This document shows, piece after piece, positions 43,466 through 56,975 of a stretch of DNA of 64,000 bases. Positions within the stretch are counted from its first letter, which is position 1. Every line of letters starts with the position of its first letter. Made by a program: the position numbers and the translations under genes. The notes beneath the pieces are model-generated. The model was not told the origin of the DNA. It did not search any database and saw nothing but the letters and a program-made list of their open reading frames with translations. Location of the stretch: NCBI RefSeq assembly GCF_940807255.1, contig NZ_CALNWY010000015.1, forward strand, positions 40,493 to 104,492. The letters are read 5' to 3'. This stretch comes from Mixta sp. Marseille-Q2659 (lineage in GTDB: Bacteria; Pseudomonadota; Gammaproteobacteria; Enterobacterales; Enterobacteriaceae).

Positions 43466-43610
43466 TGTGCGATCCTGCAACGCGCCGTCATCAAGAGCGA
43501 GCATTGTACGCTGTGATCAGGCTGGGATCTACCTGTGGAAAACAGGGTTATGAATAATGGACGATGGCGTGGATCCGCTTGGCAGACACGGCTCCACGGC
43601 TGGGATAAGG

Positions 43611-43619
43611 TTATGCACA
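43611..43619 (+). promoter_or_regulatory. DnaA box in the asnC-mioC gap
   Basis: TTATGCACA fits the TTATNCACA DnaA consensus; a weaker TGTGGAAAA lies at 43534-43542. In E. coli a DnaA box near the mioC promoter represses mioC before initiation. Confidence 0.65.
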
Positions 43620-43621
43620 GA

Positions 43622-44083
43622 TCAGGGCTTGATGGTACGCATGATCGGGTTCTGTAACGAGATCAGCGTTTCGGTTGACTGAATTTCATCGATGGTTTGA
43701 ATCTTGTTAATCAGCACCAGCTGTAAGGCATCGATTGAGCGGCACATTACCTTAATAAAGATGCTGTAGTGGCCGGTGGTATACCAGGCTTCCACCACTT
43801 CATCCAGTGCTTCCAGCCTGGCCAGCGCCGCCGGATAGTCGCGCGCGCTTTTTAGAATGATGCCGATAAAACAGCAAACGTCATAACCCAGCTGTTTGGG
43901 ATCGATCTCAACGCGCGTGCCTTTAATAATCCCGGCCTGGCGCATTTTCTCTACCCGCACATGAATAGTGCCGGGACTGACATTAAACTGCTTGGCCAGT
44001 TCAGCGTAGGCGGTACGTGCATTATCCAGCAGCGCGTTAAGAATGCCGCGATCCAGATTATCGAGTTGTAGCGTTTCTGCCAC
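43622..44083 (-). CDS. asnC: Lrp-family regulator AsnC
   Basis: 153 residues. N-terminal helix-turn-helix (ARTAYAELAKQFNVSPGTIH) and C-terminal RAM ligand domain with CCFIGIILKSARDYP and YTTGHYSIFIKVMC. Closely resembles E. coli AsnC, the asparagine-responsive activator of asnA, which also regulates mioC. asnA, expected divergently next to it, is missing: only about 150 bases separate asnC from viaA. Confidence 0.96.
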   Translation of the reverse strand: MAETLQLDNLDRGILNALLDNARTAYAELAKQFNVSPGTIHVRVEKMRQAGIIKGTRVEIDPKQLGYDVCCFIGIILKSARDYPAALARLEALDEVVEAWYTTGHYSIFIKVMCRSIDALQLVLINKIQTIDEIQSTETLISLQNPIMRTIKP

Positions 44084-44142
44084 GTTACGCTCCAGGGTCA
44101 GCTAACAATAAAGAAGAAAGAAAGCGGCCGGGCGGAATAAAA

Positions 44143-44166
44143 ATGCGTCCGGCAGACCAGACGCAT
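44143..44166 (-). terminator. Terminator of ravA-viaA
   Basis: ATGCGTC (44143-44149) pairs with GACGCAT (44160-44166); on the minus strand five T residues follow directly. Lies where asnA would be in E. coli. Confidence 0.75.
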
Positions 44167-44231
44167 CCTACCGTTGCCGGAAAAGAAAGCAAAGCCAATC
44201 GCGGCCGTTACGGTGGCCATCCGCGATACCG

Positions 44232-45692
44232 CTAACGTTTCCAGCGGCGCAGCAGGCGCTGCTTTATGCCAGTATCGAAGCGCCAGATATGATCGAAGAT
44301 ACGCAGAATACCCGGTTTCCCGTGCGCGGACATGGCGACCGCATGAAAACGCTGTTGCTGGTGTTGTTGCTGCTGTTTCACCGCTTTGATCAGCGTTTCC
44401 GACAGCCGCTGAGCAATAAAATCGGAAACGATCACCGCATCGGCATCCTGCCAGGCTTTTCCCTGTAACTGCTGAAGCACGGCGTCCAGGCAGGCGGCAA
44501 GATCGGTACCGCCGCGAAAGCGCTGGCTGAGAAAGCGGATCGCCTGCGCAATGCCATCATCCGCCGTCAGCTCATAGCCAATAACGTCATGGGCGAACAG
44601 CATAATGTAGCAGCGCCGTTTATCGGCCAGCGCCACTTTCAGTAAGGCGAGACAAAAAGCCTTTGCGCAACGCTCGTTAAAACCACCCATCGAACCGGAA
44701 GTATCCACACACACAATAAAGGGGCCGCGTGGACAGGCTTCCTGTTGCTGATGAGTCACCGGACGCTGCGTTATTTTTTCATGCCAGGCTTCGCCCTCAA
44801 GTCGATAGGTCAGCAACCGTTTCTCTATCAGCCGCCGGTAAAACTCCAGCTCCAGCTCGCTGATGCCGATGGTGGCCAGTTCGGCAGGCAACAGACGCAG
44901 CATATCGTCGCTTTGATGCAGGCCGCTAACCTCTTCCGGCACATTCGCCGGTTCGCGTTCCAGCTGATGAAACGGCTCCAGTGGCGCGTCTTCTGCCGGG
45001 ACCGCTTTGGCTTCGCGGCTGCGGCCCAGCTGCTGCGCCAGCTTCATTAGTTCCGGCTGACCGGCAAGAAACTCGCTATATTCCACAATCAGCTGATAAT
45101 CGTCCTGGGTTAAAGAGGCACGGCTCATATCCCACAGGCGACCGGCAGAAGCTTCCTCTTCTTCCGCCAGTAGCGGCGCCAGTTGGCCGCTCAGCGCCAT
45201 CCGCTGTTGCAGTTCCGCCAGCAGATTTTCCCGCTGCTGCTCCAACAGTTGTTCATTCAGCGTCATGGTTTGTAACGTCAGACTGAGCCGCCAGCGCTGC
45301 AGAAAAAGCGTATGCTGCGCGGGCGTCATCTGCTGGCGATCGCTGTTTTCCATCAGCGTGCGCGCCTGTTCAGCGAAAGGTGAAGCCAATTGCTCAAGCT
45401 CTGTCAGCAGCGTCGGCAGCGCGGCAGTGAAGGGGGACGAATCGAGCGTTTGATAATGCTGAAACAGATTGAATTCCTGATTCAGCGGCGCAGGCACCAG
45501 CGTCGTTTTTAAATGCTCGGCAATTTCCGCCTTCCAGCGCGGAATATCGCACATCAGCGCCTTTTTCATGCCGGGGAATTTTTCGAAAAACAGCACCAGC
45601 TGTGGCGAAGCGAGCAGCGCTATCACCAGATCTTCAATCAGATCGGCTTCGCTAATCGACAGCAGTGCGCTGAGCGTATCCAGAGATATCAT
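44232..45692 (-). CDS. viaA: VWA-domain protein ViaA (RavA partner)
   Basis: 486 residues (E. coli 483). A helical N-terminal half and a C-terminal von Willebrand A domain with the metal-binding DTSGSMGG motif, followed by FRGGTDL and DAVIVSDF. With the MoxR ATPase RavA it affects respiratory complexes and aminoglycoside sensitivity. Its ATG overlaps the ravA stop by four bases. Confidence 0.96.
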   Translation of the reverse strand: MISLDTLSALLSISEADLIEDLVIALLASPQLVLFFEKFPGMKKALMCDIPRWKAEIAEHLKTTLVPAPLNQEFNLFQHYQTLDSSPFTAALPTLLTELEQLASPFAEQARTLMENSDRQQMTPAQHTLFLQRWRLSLTLQTMTLNEQLLEQQRENLLAELQQRMALSGQLAPLLAEEEEASAGRLWDMSRASLTQDDYQLIVEYSEFLAGQPELMKLAQQLGRSREAKAVPAEDAPLEPFHQLEREPANVPEEVSGLHQSDDMLRLLPAELATIGISELELEFYRRLIEKRLLTYRLEGEAWHEKITQRPVTHQQQEACPRGPFIVCVDTSGSMGGFNERCAKAFCLALLKVALADKRRCYIMLFAHDVIGYELTADDGIAQAIRFLSQRFRGGTDLAACLDAVLQQLQGKAWQDADAVIVSDFIAQRLSETLIKAVKQQQQHQQQRFHAVAMSAHGKPGILRIFDHIWRFDTGIKQRLLRRWKR

Positions 45693-47185
45693 TGTCTGGC
45701 TTGTTTTAGCTGCTCTGCTACATCCTGTAGGCTGTTTTCGATACGGGCCAGCCAGTCATCGCTGATAAACAGACAGCGTTGATACTGAGTAAATAGCGCC
45801 CGTTGCGCACGCAGCTGGCTTTCCAGTTCATCCAGTGCGGTGGTGATTTCCGGCGGCAGCGCGCTGTTATGCATATCACCCGGCAGCGCCAGCCGTGTTG
45901 ACTGCAGGCTAATATCTCGTAGCGCCAGGCAATCGTTATTATCTACCTGTAAATCCAGCGCTTGCGCAAAGCCGATGCCGTTCAGTTTGCCGCGTACCTC
46001 GCCACCTTTTTGCAGCCAGTGCTGCAGCGCCTCTTTGGCGATAACCACATGAGTGACCTGCATATCGTGAAGTACCAGCGGTTGTTGCAGCATGAGCGTT
46101 AGCGTCTCTGTGTTAAGCGTTGCGGGCAGTTCGTAATGCGCTTTACGGCTAAATATACCGCCATGCTTTTCCAGCCTGATAGCCCGCTCAAGGCTTTGCT
46201 GCTGCTGAAGCGCCAGCCGGCGCGCTTTAATGTGCTGAAGCGCGATCAGCATGGGTTGCTGTTGCCACGCCTGTTGAGTGATTAATGCCTCAATTTCCCG
46301 ATCCAGCAGCTTCATGGATGCGAGATCGTGCCACAGGCAATCTTTTAACAGGATCAGATCCACCGGCGCGATCGCCTGACGTCCGCTGTAAAAGGCGCTG
46401 GCCTGAAGCAGATGTATCGCTTTTTTCCAGCGACGATCGGAAATATAGGGCGCATCCGGCAGGATTTCCAGCCGCTGGCGCAGCTGAAAAATCAGCTCAA
46501 AAACCGGCTCTGGCAAAGAAACCTGGCTAATGCTGGCCTGCCACTGCTGATACTCTTCATCGCTGATACACAACGCGCTGTCTACTGGATTGGCGTTTTC
46601 ATCCTGCTGATGAATCAGCATATTGCGAAAGTTATGTTTCTCGTGAACGTTATCCAGCCACAGGCGAATCAACATGCGGTCATACAAGGCTTCCAGTCCG
46701 CTATCGGCTTCGGGCAGTTCGTTGGAAGCGGTAACCAGCAGACGCATCGGAATGCGTTCTTCGCAATCGCCGTTGCGGAAACGGCGTTCATTAATGGCGG
46801 TCAGTAACGTATTTAAAATGGCCGGCCCTGCTTTCCAGATCTCATCCAGAAAGACAATTTCCGCATCGGGAAGGTAACCTTTGGTAAGCCGCTGATAGCG
46901 GCCTTCATCTTTTAACGCCTGAATGGAAAGCGGGCCGAAAACTTCTTCCGGCGTAGAGAAGCGCGTCATCAGGTATTCAAACGCGCGCGCGTGTTGAAAA
47001 GCATATTTCAGGCGACGCGCGATCAGGCTTTTGGCGATACCCGGCGGGCCCAGTAAAAATACGCTTTCGCCGCTGAGCGCGGCTAACAGACAAAGGCGAA
47101 TGGCATGATGTCGCTCATATAAGCCTTTTTCCAACGCATTGCTGAGGCGTGAAATTCTTTCCGCCAGTAAATGTGGTTGAGCCAT
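45689..47185 (-). CDS. ravA: MoxR-family AAA+ ATPase RavA
   Basis: 498 residues, same as E. coli. Walker A GPPGIAKS, Walker [11 protein letters not shown], sensor TASNELPEA, then the LARA and C-terminal domains. RavA interacts with inducible lysine decarboxylase and with ViaA. It is divergent from kup, as in E. coli. Confidence 0.97.
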   Translation of the reverse strand: MAQPHLLAERISRLSNALEKGLYERHHAIRLCLLAALSGESVFLLGPPGIAKSLIARRLKYAFQHARAFEYLMTRFSTPEEVFGPLSIQALKDEGRYQRLTKGYLPDAEIVFLDEIWKAGPAILNTLLTAINERRFRNGDCEERIPMRLLVTASNELPEADSGLEALYDRMLIRLWLDNVHEKHNFRNMLIHQQDENANPVDSALCISDEEYQQWQASISQVSLPEPVFELIFQLRQRLEILPDAPYISDRRWKKAIHLLQASAFYSGRQAIAPVDLILLKDCLWHDLASMKLLDREIEALITQQAWQQQPMLIALQHIKARRLALQQQQSLERAIRLEKHGGIFSRKAHYELPATLNTETLTLMLQQPLVLHDMQVTHVVIAKEALQHWLQKGGEVRGKLNGIGFAQALDLQVDNNDCLALRDISLQSTRLALPGDMHNSALPPEITTALDELESQLRAQRALFTQYQRCLFISDDWLARIENSLQDVAEQLKQARQ

Positions 47186-47449
47186 AATCAGTCAATTATC
47201 CTGTTACTACTGCACGCGCATACCTGATTAGCGAGCGCAAACACTACTGGCTATCATGCTTGAAAGCGTTGATAGCCGTCAGCTTTTTTATCGTGAAAGG
47301 GTGAAACGGCGCTTTTATTGCCTGATATTGTCAAAAGCCGTCAGCGCTCAGGGGTGGGCTTTTGCGGAAAATTAGGCATACTGTGCGCTTTTTGATGGCC
47401 TGAGCGGTACGCAGAGATGCGTCGCCACGCTCTAACAAAAGATGAAATT

Positions 47450-49318
47450 ATGAGCTCTGAAAAGAAGCAGCCGCTTGCCGCGGTAACCCTGGCGGCAATA
47501 GGCGTGGTTTACGGGGATATTGGCACCAGTCCGCTTTATACCTTACGTGAGTGCCTTTCCGGGCAGTTCGGTTTTGGCGTAGAGCGCGACGCCGTCTTTG
47601 GCTTTTTATCTCTGATTTTTTGGCTGCTGATTCTGGTCGTGTCGCTGAAATACATTAGCTATGTTATGCGCGCCGACAACGCCGGCGAAGGCGGCATTCT
47701 GACGCTGATGTCGCTGGCGGGCCGCAATACTGGCGGACGCGCGACGGCCATTTTGGTCATTATGGGCCTGATAGGCGGCAGCTTTTTTTACGGCGAGGTC
47801 GTGATTACGCCAGCTATTTCGGTAATGTCAGCGATAGAAGGGCTGGAAATTGCCGCGCCGTCGCTCGATCCCTATATCGTTCCTTTATCAATTACCGTTC
47901 TGACGCTGCTGTTTATTATTCAAAAGCACGGTACCGGCATGGTCGGCAAGCTGTTTGCGCCGGTTATGCTGCTGTGGTTTGGCGTGCTGGCCATTCTCGG
48001 CGCCCGCAGCATTTTAAATAACCCAGAAGTGCTGCACGCGCTGAATCCTGCCTGGGCGATTCATTTCTTCCTGGAATATAAGCAGGTTTCCTTCTTCGCG
48101 CTGGGCTCTGTGGTGCTGGCGATTACCGGCGTCGAAGCGCTGTACGCCGATATGGGACATTTTGGCAAAACACCGATTCGCCTTGCCTGGTTTAGCGTCG
48201 TTGTTCCGTCACTGGTGCTGAATTATTTTGGCCAGGGCGCGCTGCTGCTGAAACATCCAGAAGCGATTAAAAACCCCTTCTTCCTGCTGGCGCCGGACTG
48301 GGCGCTGATTCCGATGCTGATCCTGGCGACGCTGGCCACGGTTATTGCTTCGCAGGCGGTGATTTCCGGCGTCTTCTCGCTGACGCGCCAGGCGGTTCGC
48401 CTGGGATATCTGCCGCCGATGCGCATTATCCATACCTCCGAAGAGGAGTCAGGTCAGATCTATATTCCCGTCATTAACTGGCTGCTCTATTACGCAGTGC
48501 TGATTGTCATTATCAGCTTTGAGCATTCCAGTAACCTGGCGGCGGCTTACGGTATCGCCGTCACCGGCACCATGATCCTGACCTCAATTCTGGTTTGTAC
48601 GGTTGCGATTAAAAACTGGCACTGGAATCGTATGCTGGTGGCGCTGATCCTGGTAGGGCTGCTGTGCATTGATATTCCTCTGTTCTCCGCCAACCTGATT
48701 AAGGTTTTCTCCGGCGGCTGGCTGCCGCTCTGCCTGGGGTTAACGATGTTTATCATCATGACCACCTGGAAAAGCGAGCGTTTCCGTCTGCTGCGCCGGA
48801 TGCATGAGCATGGCAATTCGCTGGAAGCGATGATCAACTCGCTGGAGAAATCACCGCCGGTGCGCGTGCCGGGTACGGCGGTATACATGTCGCGTGCGCT
48901 GAATGTGATTCCTTTTGCGCTGCTGCATAACCTTAAACACAACAAAGTCCTGCATGAACGCGTGGTGCTGCTGACGTTACGTACCGAAGATGCGCCTTAC
49001 GTACATAACGTTCGCCGCGTCACCATTGAGCAGCTCTCGCCGACGTTCTGGCGCGTAGTCGCCAGTTATGGCTGGCGCGAGACGCCGAATATGGAAGAGA
49101 TTTTCCACCGCTGCGGACTGGAAGGGCTTAACTGCCGCATGACGGAAACCTCCTTCTTTATGTCGCATGAATCGCTGATTATCGGCAAACGGCCCTGGTA
49201 TCTGCACCTGCGCGGCAAGCTGTTTCTGGCATTGCAGCGTAACGCCCTGCGCGCGCCCGATCAGTTTGAAATTCCGCCGAACCGGGTTATTGAGTTGGGA
49301 ACGCAGGTTGAAATTTAA
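47450..49318 (+). CDS. kup: Low-affinity potassium transporter Kup
   Basis: 622 residues, same as E. coli. About 12 membrane segments in the first 440 residues, then a cytoplasmic tail. [20 protein letters not shown] and [20 protein letters not shown] are signatures. Proton-coupled K+ uptake, important at low pH. The start MSSEKKQ is chosen over an 11-codon upstream extension because it matches the E. coli length. Confidence 0.97.
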   Translation: MSSEKKQPLAAVTLAAIGVVYGDIGTSPLYTLRECLSGQFGFGVERDAVFGFLSLIFWLLILVVSLKYISYVMRADNAGEGGILTLMSLAGRNTGGRATAILVIMGLIGGSFFYGEVVITPAISVMSAIEGLEIAAPSLDPYIVPLSITVLTLLFIIQKHGTGMVGKLFAPVMLLWFGVLAILGARSILNNPEVLHALNPAWAIHFFLEYKQVSFFALGSVVLAITGVEALYADMGHFGKTPIRLAWFSVVVPSLVLNYFGQGALLLKHPEAIKNPFFLLAPDWALIPMLILATLATVIASQAVISGVFSLTRQAVRLGYLPPMRIIHTSEEESGQIYIPVINWLLYYAVLIVIISFEHSSNLAAAYGIAVTGTMILTSILVCTVAIKNWHWNRMLVALILVGLLCIDIPLFSANLIKVFSGGWLPLCLGLTMFIIMTTWKSERFRLLRRMHEHGNSLEAMINSLEKSPPVRVPGTAVYMSRALNVIPFALLHNLKHNKVLHERVVLLTLRTEDAPYVHNVRRVTIEQLSPTFWRVVASYGWRETPNMEEIFHRCGLEGLNCRMTETSFFMSHESLIIGKRPWYLHLRGKLFLALQRNALRAPDQFEIPPNRVIELGTQVEI

Positions 49319-49411
49319 CGCTGCAGCGTCTGTTTGCGGCTGCCTTCCGGCAGGCTAACGGCCAATGTAAAGCGTGGGAAGGCGGACAAGAGTAACGTCT
49401 CCCGGCAAAGG

Positions 49412-49437
49412 ACGCGCCGTCATAAATGGCGCGTTTT
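49412..49437 (+). terminator. Terminator after kup
   Basis: ACGCGCC (49412-49418) pairs with GGCGCGT (49428-49434), followed by TTTT. Confidence 0.75.
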
Positions 49438-49501
49438 ACCCTCGGTCTGCACTCTCTGTGCCGGCCTGTTACTGGCTGTTTGCCAACGCTTCCTGCCTTT
49501 C

Positions 49502-50851
49502 TTATGGCAGATCGAAAATTACGCTGAAGCCGCCCTGTGAACGATTCACCAGATGCATTTTCATGCCGTGTATGCTGGCGATATGCCGCACGATGGATAA
49601 TCCCAGCCCGCTTCCTGATTTTTCCTGCCCCGGCGGGCGATAAAAGCGTTCGCCAATGCGTTGCAGCGCTGCTTCGCTCACGCCAGGTCCATCATCGCTA
49701 ACCTCCAGCTGATGCGGTCGCAGGATTACCGAGACCGTGCCGCCTGGACGACCATAACGAATCGCATTGTCCAACAGATTGCGCAGCAACAGGGAGAGCA
49801 GCAAAGGATGCCCCCGGCAGAGATGTGCTTCACCGCTCTGGTTTTCCAGTCTCAGAATCATCCCGGCCCGCTGCGCTTCCGTATCATGTTCAATAATGGC
49901 CTGCTGCAACAGCTCAGTCAGATTGACCGTTTCGCTTTCAGTGAGCGCCCGCTGCGCATCCAGTCGGGAAAGCGTCAAAAGCTGATCCACCAGCCGGGTA
50001 GCGCGATGAATACCGGCATCAAGGTTAAGCAGCGCATGCTGGCGCATTTCCGCATCGTCGTGCGCCAGCTGCACCACTTCGCTTTGTACCTTTAGCGCAG
50101 CCAGCGGGCTGCGCAATTCATGCGCGGCATCGGAGGTAAAGCAGCGCTCGCGCTGCAGCATTTGGTGAATACGCGAAAACAAACCGTTTAACGCATCGAC
50201 TATCGGCCTGACTTCAGAGGGCAGCTTGCTGGTGTTGAGCGTTGAGTCATCCTCTGGCGAACGCTGCTGTAGCTGGTGGGCGATCTGCTTTAACGGCGCC
50301 AGTTCGCGATGCAACAGCCAAAGCAACAGCACGATCATAACGGGAAGCGCAAACAGCCACGGCAGCAGGGTGCTTTGAACCACGTCGGTTGTCATTTCGT
50401 CGCGATATTCCCACTCCTGGCCCACAGCGACCACATACTGTCGGTCGGGCGTATCCAGCCACACAATACGCCAGAGATCGTCATCATCACGCAGCTTGCC
50501 GTCGTGAAAACCCCGAACATGAGGCTCAAACAGAAAATCTTTGCCGTTATCGCCATCGTCGAAAATCCGTTTGCCGTCACGGGTAAAAATGGCAAACGCC
50601 AGAGCATCATCCTCTTGCGCGCCGCGATGTTCAGTCAGGATCTTTTTGGTTTCAGGCAGGGATGAGCGGCTTAGCTCAGTGGGATCCAGCGCAATCAGGC
50701 GCTTTGCGAACAGCATTTGCTGAGTATCAAACAGCTCGTTAATCGTGTGGCGCGCCTGATACCAGGCGCTGACGCTGGCGGCTCCCCAGCATATTGCCGT
50801 TAACAGCAAAAAGCCGATGGCTAACCGGGTGCGCAGGCTTAGCCGCTTCAT
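49502..50851 (-). CDS. qseC: Sensor histidine kinase QseC
   Basis: 449 residues, same as E. coli. Two membrane segments flank a periplasmic domain (about 35-160); a HAMP-like linker, the H-box [17 protein letters not shown] (His near 246), N-box [10 protein letters not shown]-boxes DDGPGV and GSGLGLSIV follow. QseC is reported to sense catecholamines/AI-3 and phosphorylates QseB. The ATG overlaps the end of qseB. In E. coli this pair is elsewhere, next to ygiW, as here. Confidence 0.93.
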   Translation of the reverse strand: MKRLSLRTRLAIGFLLLTAICWGAASVSAWYQARHTINELFDTQQMLFAKRLIALDPTELSRSSLPETKKILTEHRGAQEDDALAFAIFTRDGKRIFDDGDNGKDFLFEPHVRGFHDGKLRDDDDLWRIVWLDTPDRQYVVAVGQEWEYRDEMTTDVVQSTLLPWLFALPVMIVLLLWLLHRELAPLKQIAHQLQQRSPEDDSTLNTSKLPSEVRPIVDALNGLFSRIHQMLQRERCFTSDAAHELRSPLAALKVQSEVVQLAHDDAEMRQHALLNLDAGIHRATRLVDQLLTLSRLDAQRALTESETVNLTELLQQAIIEHDTEAQRAGMILRLENQSGEAHLCRGHPLLLSLLLRNLLDNAIRYGRPGGTVSVILRPHQLEVSDDGPGVSEAALQRIGERFYRPPGQEKSGSGLGLSIVRHIASIHGMKMHLVNRSQGGFSVIFDLP

Positions 50852-51510
50852 TCCGCAGCTCCCAGCGTATAACCCACGCCATGCACGGTGCGAATGGCGG
50901 CGCTGCCGAGCTTCTTACGCAGATGATGAATATGCACTTCCACCGCGTTGCTGGAGACATCCTGTTCCCAGCTATACAGCTTTTCTTCCAGCTGCGCTCG
51001 CGTCAGCACCCGCGACGGATTAAGCATAAACAGCTCCAGAAGCGCCAGCTCACGAGGCTTAAGCTCGACAGGTTCATTGTTAAGCATTGCCGTGCGGGCG
51101 GCGGGATCGAGCGTCAGCGCGCCGTGCGTCAGCATCGGCTGCAGCTGGCCGTGACGGCGGCGAATCAGCGCCTGCAAGCGAGCCGCAACTTCGCTAAGGG
51201 CAAACGGCTTACAGAGATAATCATCCGCGCCCTGCTGCAGCCCTTCTACCCGCTGTGCTACTGCGTCGCGCGCCGTTAATATCAGTACCGGAATATCTTC
51301 GCCCCGGTGCCGCCAGCTCCGTAAAATTTCCAGGCCGTCCCGTTGCGGCAACGTAAGATCCAGCACCACGGCGTCATAAGTAACAGCATCCAGTGCCGCC
51401 ATGCCCTGTTCACCGTCGGTCAGCCAGTCAACGCTGAAGCCCAGCTTTCCCAGCCCGGCTTTAATGCCGTCACCAATCAAACGATCGTCTTCAATTAACA
51501 GAATTCGCAT
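50848..51510 (-). CDS. qseB: Response regulator QseB
   Basis: 220 residues, OmpR/PhoB type. Receiver domain with acidic pair Asp8/Asp9, phospho-acceptor Asp51 (VVLDLTLPQ) and Lys in YLCKPF; winged-helix output domain ([31 protein letters not shown]). The start MRILLIEDD is the family start; the longer open frame upstream is not conserved. Partner of QseC. Confidence 0.95.
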   Translation of the reverse strand: MRILLIEDDRLIGDGIKAGLGKLGFSVDWLTDGEQGMAALDAVTYDAVVLDLTLPQRDGLEILRSWRHRGEDIPVLILTARDAVAQRVEGLQQGADDYLCKPFALSEVAARLQALIRRRHGQLQPMLTHGALTLDPAARTAMLNNEPVELKPRELALLELFMLNPSRVLTRAQLEEKLYSWEQDVSSNAVEVHIHHLRKKLGSAAIRTVHGVGYTLGAAE

Positions 51511-51700
51511 AGATACTTCCCTGTTGGCTTCGCTGTCGCCGTTATACGGAAAAAGTGATTCGCTTGTACAGAAGAAGGCGGCAATTGTTGCTGACGAGCC
51601 GCAAACTGACAAAAAAGTTGTTTTCCTTAAGATCCTGTTAAGAACCCTGTGCTGTACTTATAAGCGTCTATCCGAGTCATTTACTAAAGAGGGAAATCTG

Positions 51701-52096
51701 ATGAAAAAGCATGCTGCAATGGTTGCGATTCTTGCTCTGTTTACAATGCCGGCATTAGCGGCGCAAACCGGCGGCTTTGTCGATCCGAACGCGCCTGCGA
51801 CCCAGGTTCAGAAGGGCGGCTTCAAAGGACCGGAAAATGTGGTCACGGTAAAAGAAGCGAAAGAGATGAAGGATGACAGCTGGGTGACCGTACGCGGACA
51901 TATTGAGAAACGCCTCAGCGATGATGACTATCTGTTCCGCGATGAAACCGGCACGCTTTCCGTAGAAATCGATGACGAAGACTGGAAAGGCCAGAGCGTA
52001 GCGCCAGGCGATAAAGTTGAACTGCAAGGCGAACTGGATAAAGCCTTTAACGATGCACAGCTGGAAGTTAAACAGGTGCGTAAAATTAACGGCTAA
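51701..52096 (+). CDS. ygiW: Periplasmic BOF-family stress protein YgiW (VisP)
   Basis: 131 residues with a signal peptide (MVAILALFTMPALA) and a bacterial OB-fold (VTVKEAKEMKDDSWVTVRGH, DDDYLFRDETGTLSVEIDDE, DKVELQGELDK). It is divergent from qseBC, as in E. coli, where QseB controls it. The Salmonella homologue VisP is linked to stress resistance and virulence. An AGAGGG site precedes the ATG. Confidence 0.93.
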   Translation: MKKHAAMVAILALFTMPALAAQTGGFVDPNAPATQVQKGGFKGPENVVTVKEAKEMKDDSWVTVRGHIEKRLSDDDYLFRDETGTLSVEIDDEDWKGQSVAPGDKVELQGELDKAFNDAQLEVKQVRKING

Positions 52097-52989
52097 TCCT
52101 TCTCGCTCAGCTGCTTTGCCAGCGTCTCCAGCAGATGCTGTAATGTAGGCGAACGATCCCAACGCCGCCAGGCCAGCGCAATATCGGTGGTCAGCGAAGC
52201 TTCCAGACAGGGATGAAAACTGACGTTTGGCATGGCAATGCAACTGAGCGATTGCGGCACTAAAGCAAAGCCGAATCCAGCGGCGACCATGCTAATAATG
52301 GAAGACAGCTGGGGCGCCTGCGGGCCGGTTTGCGGCTGAAAGCCCGCCCGCACGCAGGCGCTGATAATAGATTCATACAGGCTGGGCGCGATGTCGCGTG
52401 GAAACATAACCATTGGCGTATCGCTTAACTGTGATAACGGAATTTGCGGTTGCGCGCTAAGCGGATGGGAATCGTGCAGGACAATCTGCATCTTTTCGCT
52501 GGCGATCAGCTTCAGATGAAACGCCTTGCTGGTTTCACAGGGCAGGCGCACAAAAGCGGCGTCCAGCAATCCTTCCTGCAAATCCTGCATCAACGAGGAC
52601 ATACTGGCTTCGCGCGGTAACAGCGTTACCGATGGAAACTGCTGCTGAAAGCTATGCAGCAGGCGAAATATATCCTGATGAAAAGCGACCGAGCTGGCAA
52701 ATCCCAGCGACAGCTTTCCCGTTACGCCGCGTGCGATCCCTTTCGCTTTCTCCAGTGCATGCCCGGTCAGATCGAGGATCTGGCAAGCGTCCTGATAAAA
52801 TGCTTCTCCCGCCTCCGTGAGTTCTACACCGCGCGTAAGTCGTTTAAGCAACGGCGTACCAATCTCTCGCTCCAGCCGCAAGATTTGCTGGCTTAGTGGC
52901 GGCTGAGAAATGCCCAACAGCTCCGCTGCGCGCGTGAAATTGCGGGTTTGTGCAACGGCAACGAAATAACGCAGATACCGTAGTTCCAT
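52093..52989 (-). CDS. budR: LysR-family regulator of the butanediol operon
   Basis: 298 residues. N-terminal helix-turn-helix MELRYLRYFVAVAQTRNFTR with ISQPPLSQQI, then a LysR effector domain. Divergent from budA with about 100 bases between, the classical position of BudR/AlsR, which activates budABC in response to acetate. The 3' end overlaps the ygiW stop by four bases. Confidence 0.9.
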   Translation of the reverse strand: MELRYLRYFVAVAQTRNFTRAAELLGISQPPLSQQILRLEREIGTPLLKRLTRGVELTEAGEAFYQDACQILDLTGHALEKAKGIARGVTGKLSLGFASSVAFHQDIFRLLHSFQQQFPSVTLLPREASMSSLMQDLQEGLLDAAFVRLPCETSKAFHLKLIASEKMQIVLHDSHPLSAQPQIPLSQLSDTPMVMFPRDIAPSLYESIISACVRAGFQPQTGPQAPQLSSIISMVAAGFGFALVPQSLSCIAMPNVSFHPCLEASLTTDIALAWRRWDRSPTLQHLLETLAKQLSEKD

Positions 52990-53093
52990 ATCTAAAACGT
53001 CTCAAAGTGAACTGCTTTCTATATTGGATCCTCCCACTGAATCGAGTCAACATATAGTTAATCGGTGTTAACCTTTTATGCAGAGGGAGAATT

Positions 53094-53876
53094 ATGTCAC
53101 ATTCTGTAAGTGATTGTTTATGCGAGAAAGAGCTAACTGAAACCATCAGTAAGCTGCGCACTGAACAACCAGAAAGTGTAATCTATCAGACCTCGCTGAT
53201 GAGCGCCCTGCTGAGCGGCGTTTATGAAGGTTCAAAGACCATTGCTGACCTGCTGAAAAAAGGCGATTTCGGTCTGGGAACCTTTAACCATCTCGATGGC
53301 GAAATGATCGCCTTCAATAGTCAGGTTTATCAGCTGCGCGCCGACGGTAGTGCCAATGCCGCGCAACCGAACCAGCGGACGCCCTTTGCGGTGATGACTT
53401 TCTTCCGGCCTCAGTATCAGCATCGTTTTGACGGCGTCGCCGATCGGGATGCGGTGCATGAAATCATTAATCAGCATGTCACCTCAGATAATCAGTTTTG
53501 TGCCTTACGTATCGATGGCCGCTTTCGGCTGGTGGAAACGCGCACCGTGCCCTGTCAGCACCGCCCTTATAAACCGATGATGGAAGCGGTTGCCCAGCAG
53601 CCTACCTTCCATTTTGAGCAGCGCGACGGCGTGCTGATTGGTTTTCGCACGCCGCAGTATATGCAGGGCATCAACGTGGCGGGCTACCACGAACATTTCA
53701 TTACTGACGATCGTCAGGGTGGCGGTCACGTTCTTGATTATAGCCTGGAGTCCGGCGTGCTGACCTTCGGCGCCATCAGCAAGCTGGTGGTCGATTTGCC
53801 GGAAGATCGTGACTTTTTGCAGGCCAACCTGAATCCGGCCGATCTCGATAGCGCTATTCGCGCCGTAGAAAGCTAA
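53094..53876 (+). CDS. budA: Alpha-acetolactate decarboxylase
   Basis: 260 residues. SVIYQTSLMSALLSGVYEG, DFGLGTFNHLDGEMIAF and the zinc-binding YHEHFITDDRQGGGHVLDY (three His ligands) match Klebsiella BudA. Converts acetolactate to acetoin. First gene of budABC; the ATG has a GAGGGAG site. Confidence 0.96.
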   Translation: MSHSVSDCLCEKELTETISKLRTEQPESVIYQTSLMSALLSGVYEGSKTIADLLKKGDFGLGTFNHLDGEMIAFNSQVYQLRADGSANAAQPNQRTPFAVMTFFRPQYQHRFDGVADRDAVHEIINQHVTSDNQFCALRIDGRFRLVETRTVPCQHRPYKPMMEAVAQQPTFHFEQRDGVLIGFRTPQYMQGINVAGYHEHFITDDRQGGGHVLDYSLESGVLTFGAISKLVVDLPEDRDFLQANLNPADLDSAIRAVES

Positions 53877-53897
53877 CCGCTCGCCAAAGGAGAAATA

Positions 53898-56379
<2,482 letters not shown>

Positions 56380-56389
56380 TCCCTTCTTT

Positions 56390-56409
56390 GCGGGCCTTTT
56401 TCGGCCCGC
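56390..56409 (+). terminator. Hairpin after budC
   Basis: GCGGGCC (56390-56396) pairs with GGCCCGC (56403-56409) across a T-rich loop. The trailing T-run is poor, so termination may be partial. Confidence 0.6.
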
Positions 56410-56442
56410 CTCATCGCTTAAATCAAATTTTTTTCGCAGCGA

Positions 56443-56456
56443 GCGAAACGTTTCGA
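56443..56456. promoter_or_regulatory. RbsR operator 1 (upstream of rbsD)
   Basis: GCGAAACGTTTCGA holds the perfect palindrome CGAAACGTTTCG (56444-56455), core of the RbsR site known from E. coli rbs. Confidence 0.8.
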
Positions 56457-56468
56457 TAACGATCACAA
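56452..56468 (+). promoter_or_regulatory. Possible CRP site at rbs
   Basis: TTCGA, six bases, TCACAA: one perfect half and one poor half of the CRP consensus. It overlaps operator 1, and the E. coli rbs promoter carries CRP in a similar place. Confidence 0.4.
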
Positions 56469-56520
56469 TTCCGTTACCTTCCTGTTGTCTTATTCACCGC
56501 TTTTTCTGAGAATCGCGCTC

Positions 56521-56535
56521 AGCGAAACGTTTCGC
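56521..56535. promoter_or_regulatory. RbsR operator 2 (overlapping the rbsD leader)
   Basis: AGCGAAACGTTTCGC with the same perfect 12-base palindrome (56523-56534), 79 bases after operator 1 and ending just before the AGGAG ribosome-binding site of rbsD. Confidence 0.85.
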
Positions 56536-56548
56536 CCAGGAGCGCATG

Positions 56549-56968
56549 ATGAAAAAAGGCACCTTACTCAACGCGGATATTTCCGCCGTAGTTTCCCGCC
56601 TCGGGCATACCGATAGCCTGACAATTGGCGATGCCGGACTACCGATTCCGGCAGGCCCGCAGCGCATCGATCTGGCTGTCACGCACGGTATTCCCAGCTT
56701 CTTGCAGGTGGCGCAGGCCGTCACACATGAAATGCAGGTGGAAAGCGCCGTTATTGCCGATGAGATCCGCAGCCATAATGCGGCGCTCCACGTTGAACTG
56801 GTCGCGCTGTTAAAGGCGCTGGAAAAACAACAGGGCAACGTCATCACGATTGATTATGTGCCGCACGAGCAATTCAAAACTTTAACGCAACGCAGCCAGG
56901 CCGTGGTTCGCAGCGGGGAATGTACGCCCTACGCGAATATTATCCTGACTGCTGGCGTGACCTTCTGA
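56549..56968 (+). CDS. rbsD: D-ribose pyranase
   Basis: 139 residues, same as E. coli Rbs[21 protein letters not shown] with the catalytic His, ending [16 protein letters not shown]. Interconverts pyranose and furanose ribose for RbsK. An adjacent ATG three bases upstream is possible; the second is kept by similarity. First gene of rbsDACBKR. Confidence 0.95.
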   Translation: MKKGTLLNADISAVVSRLGHTDSLTIGDAGLPIPAGPQRIDLAVTHGIPSFLQVAQAVTHEMQVESAVIADEIRSHNAALHVELVALLKALEKQQGNVITIDYVPHEQFKTLTQRSQAVVRSGECTPYANIILTAGVTF

Positions 56969-56975
56969 GGCTGCC

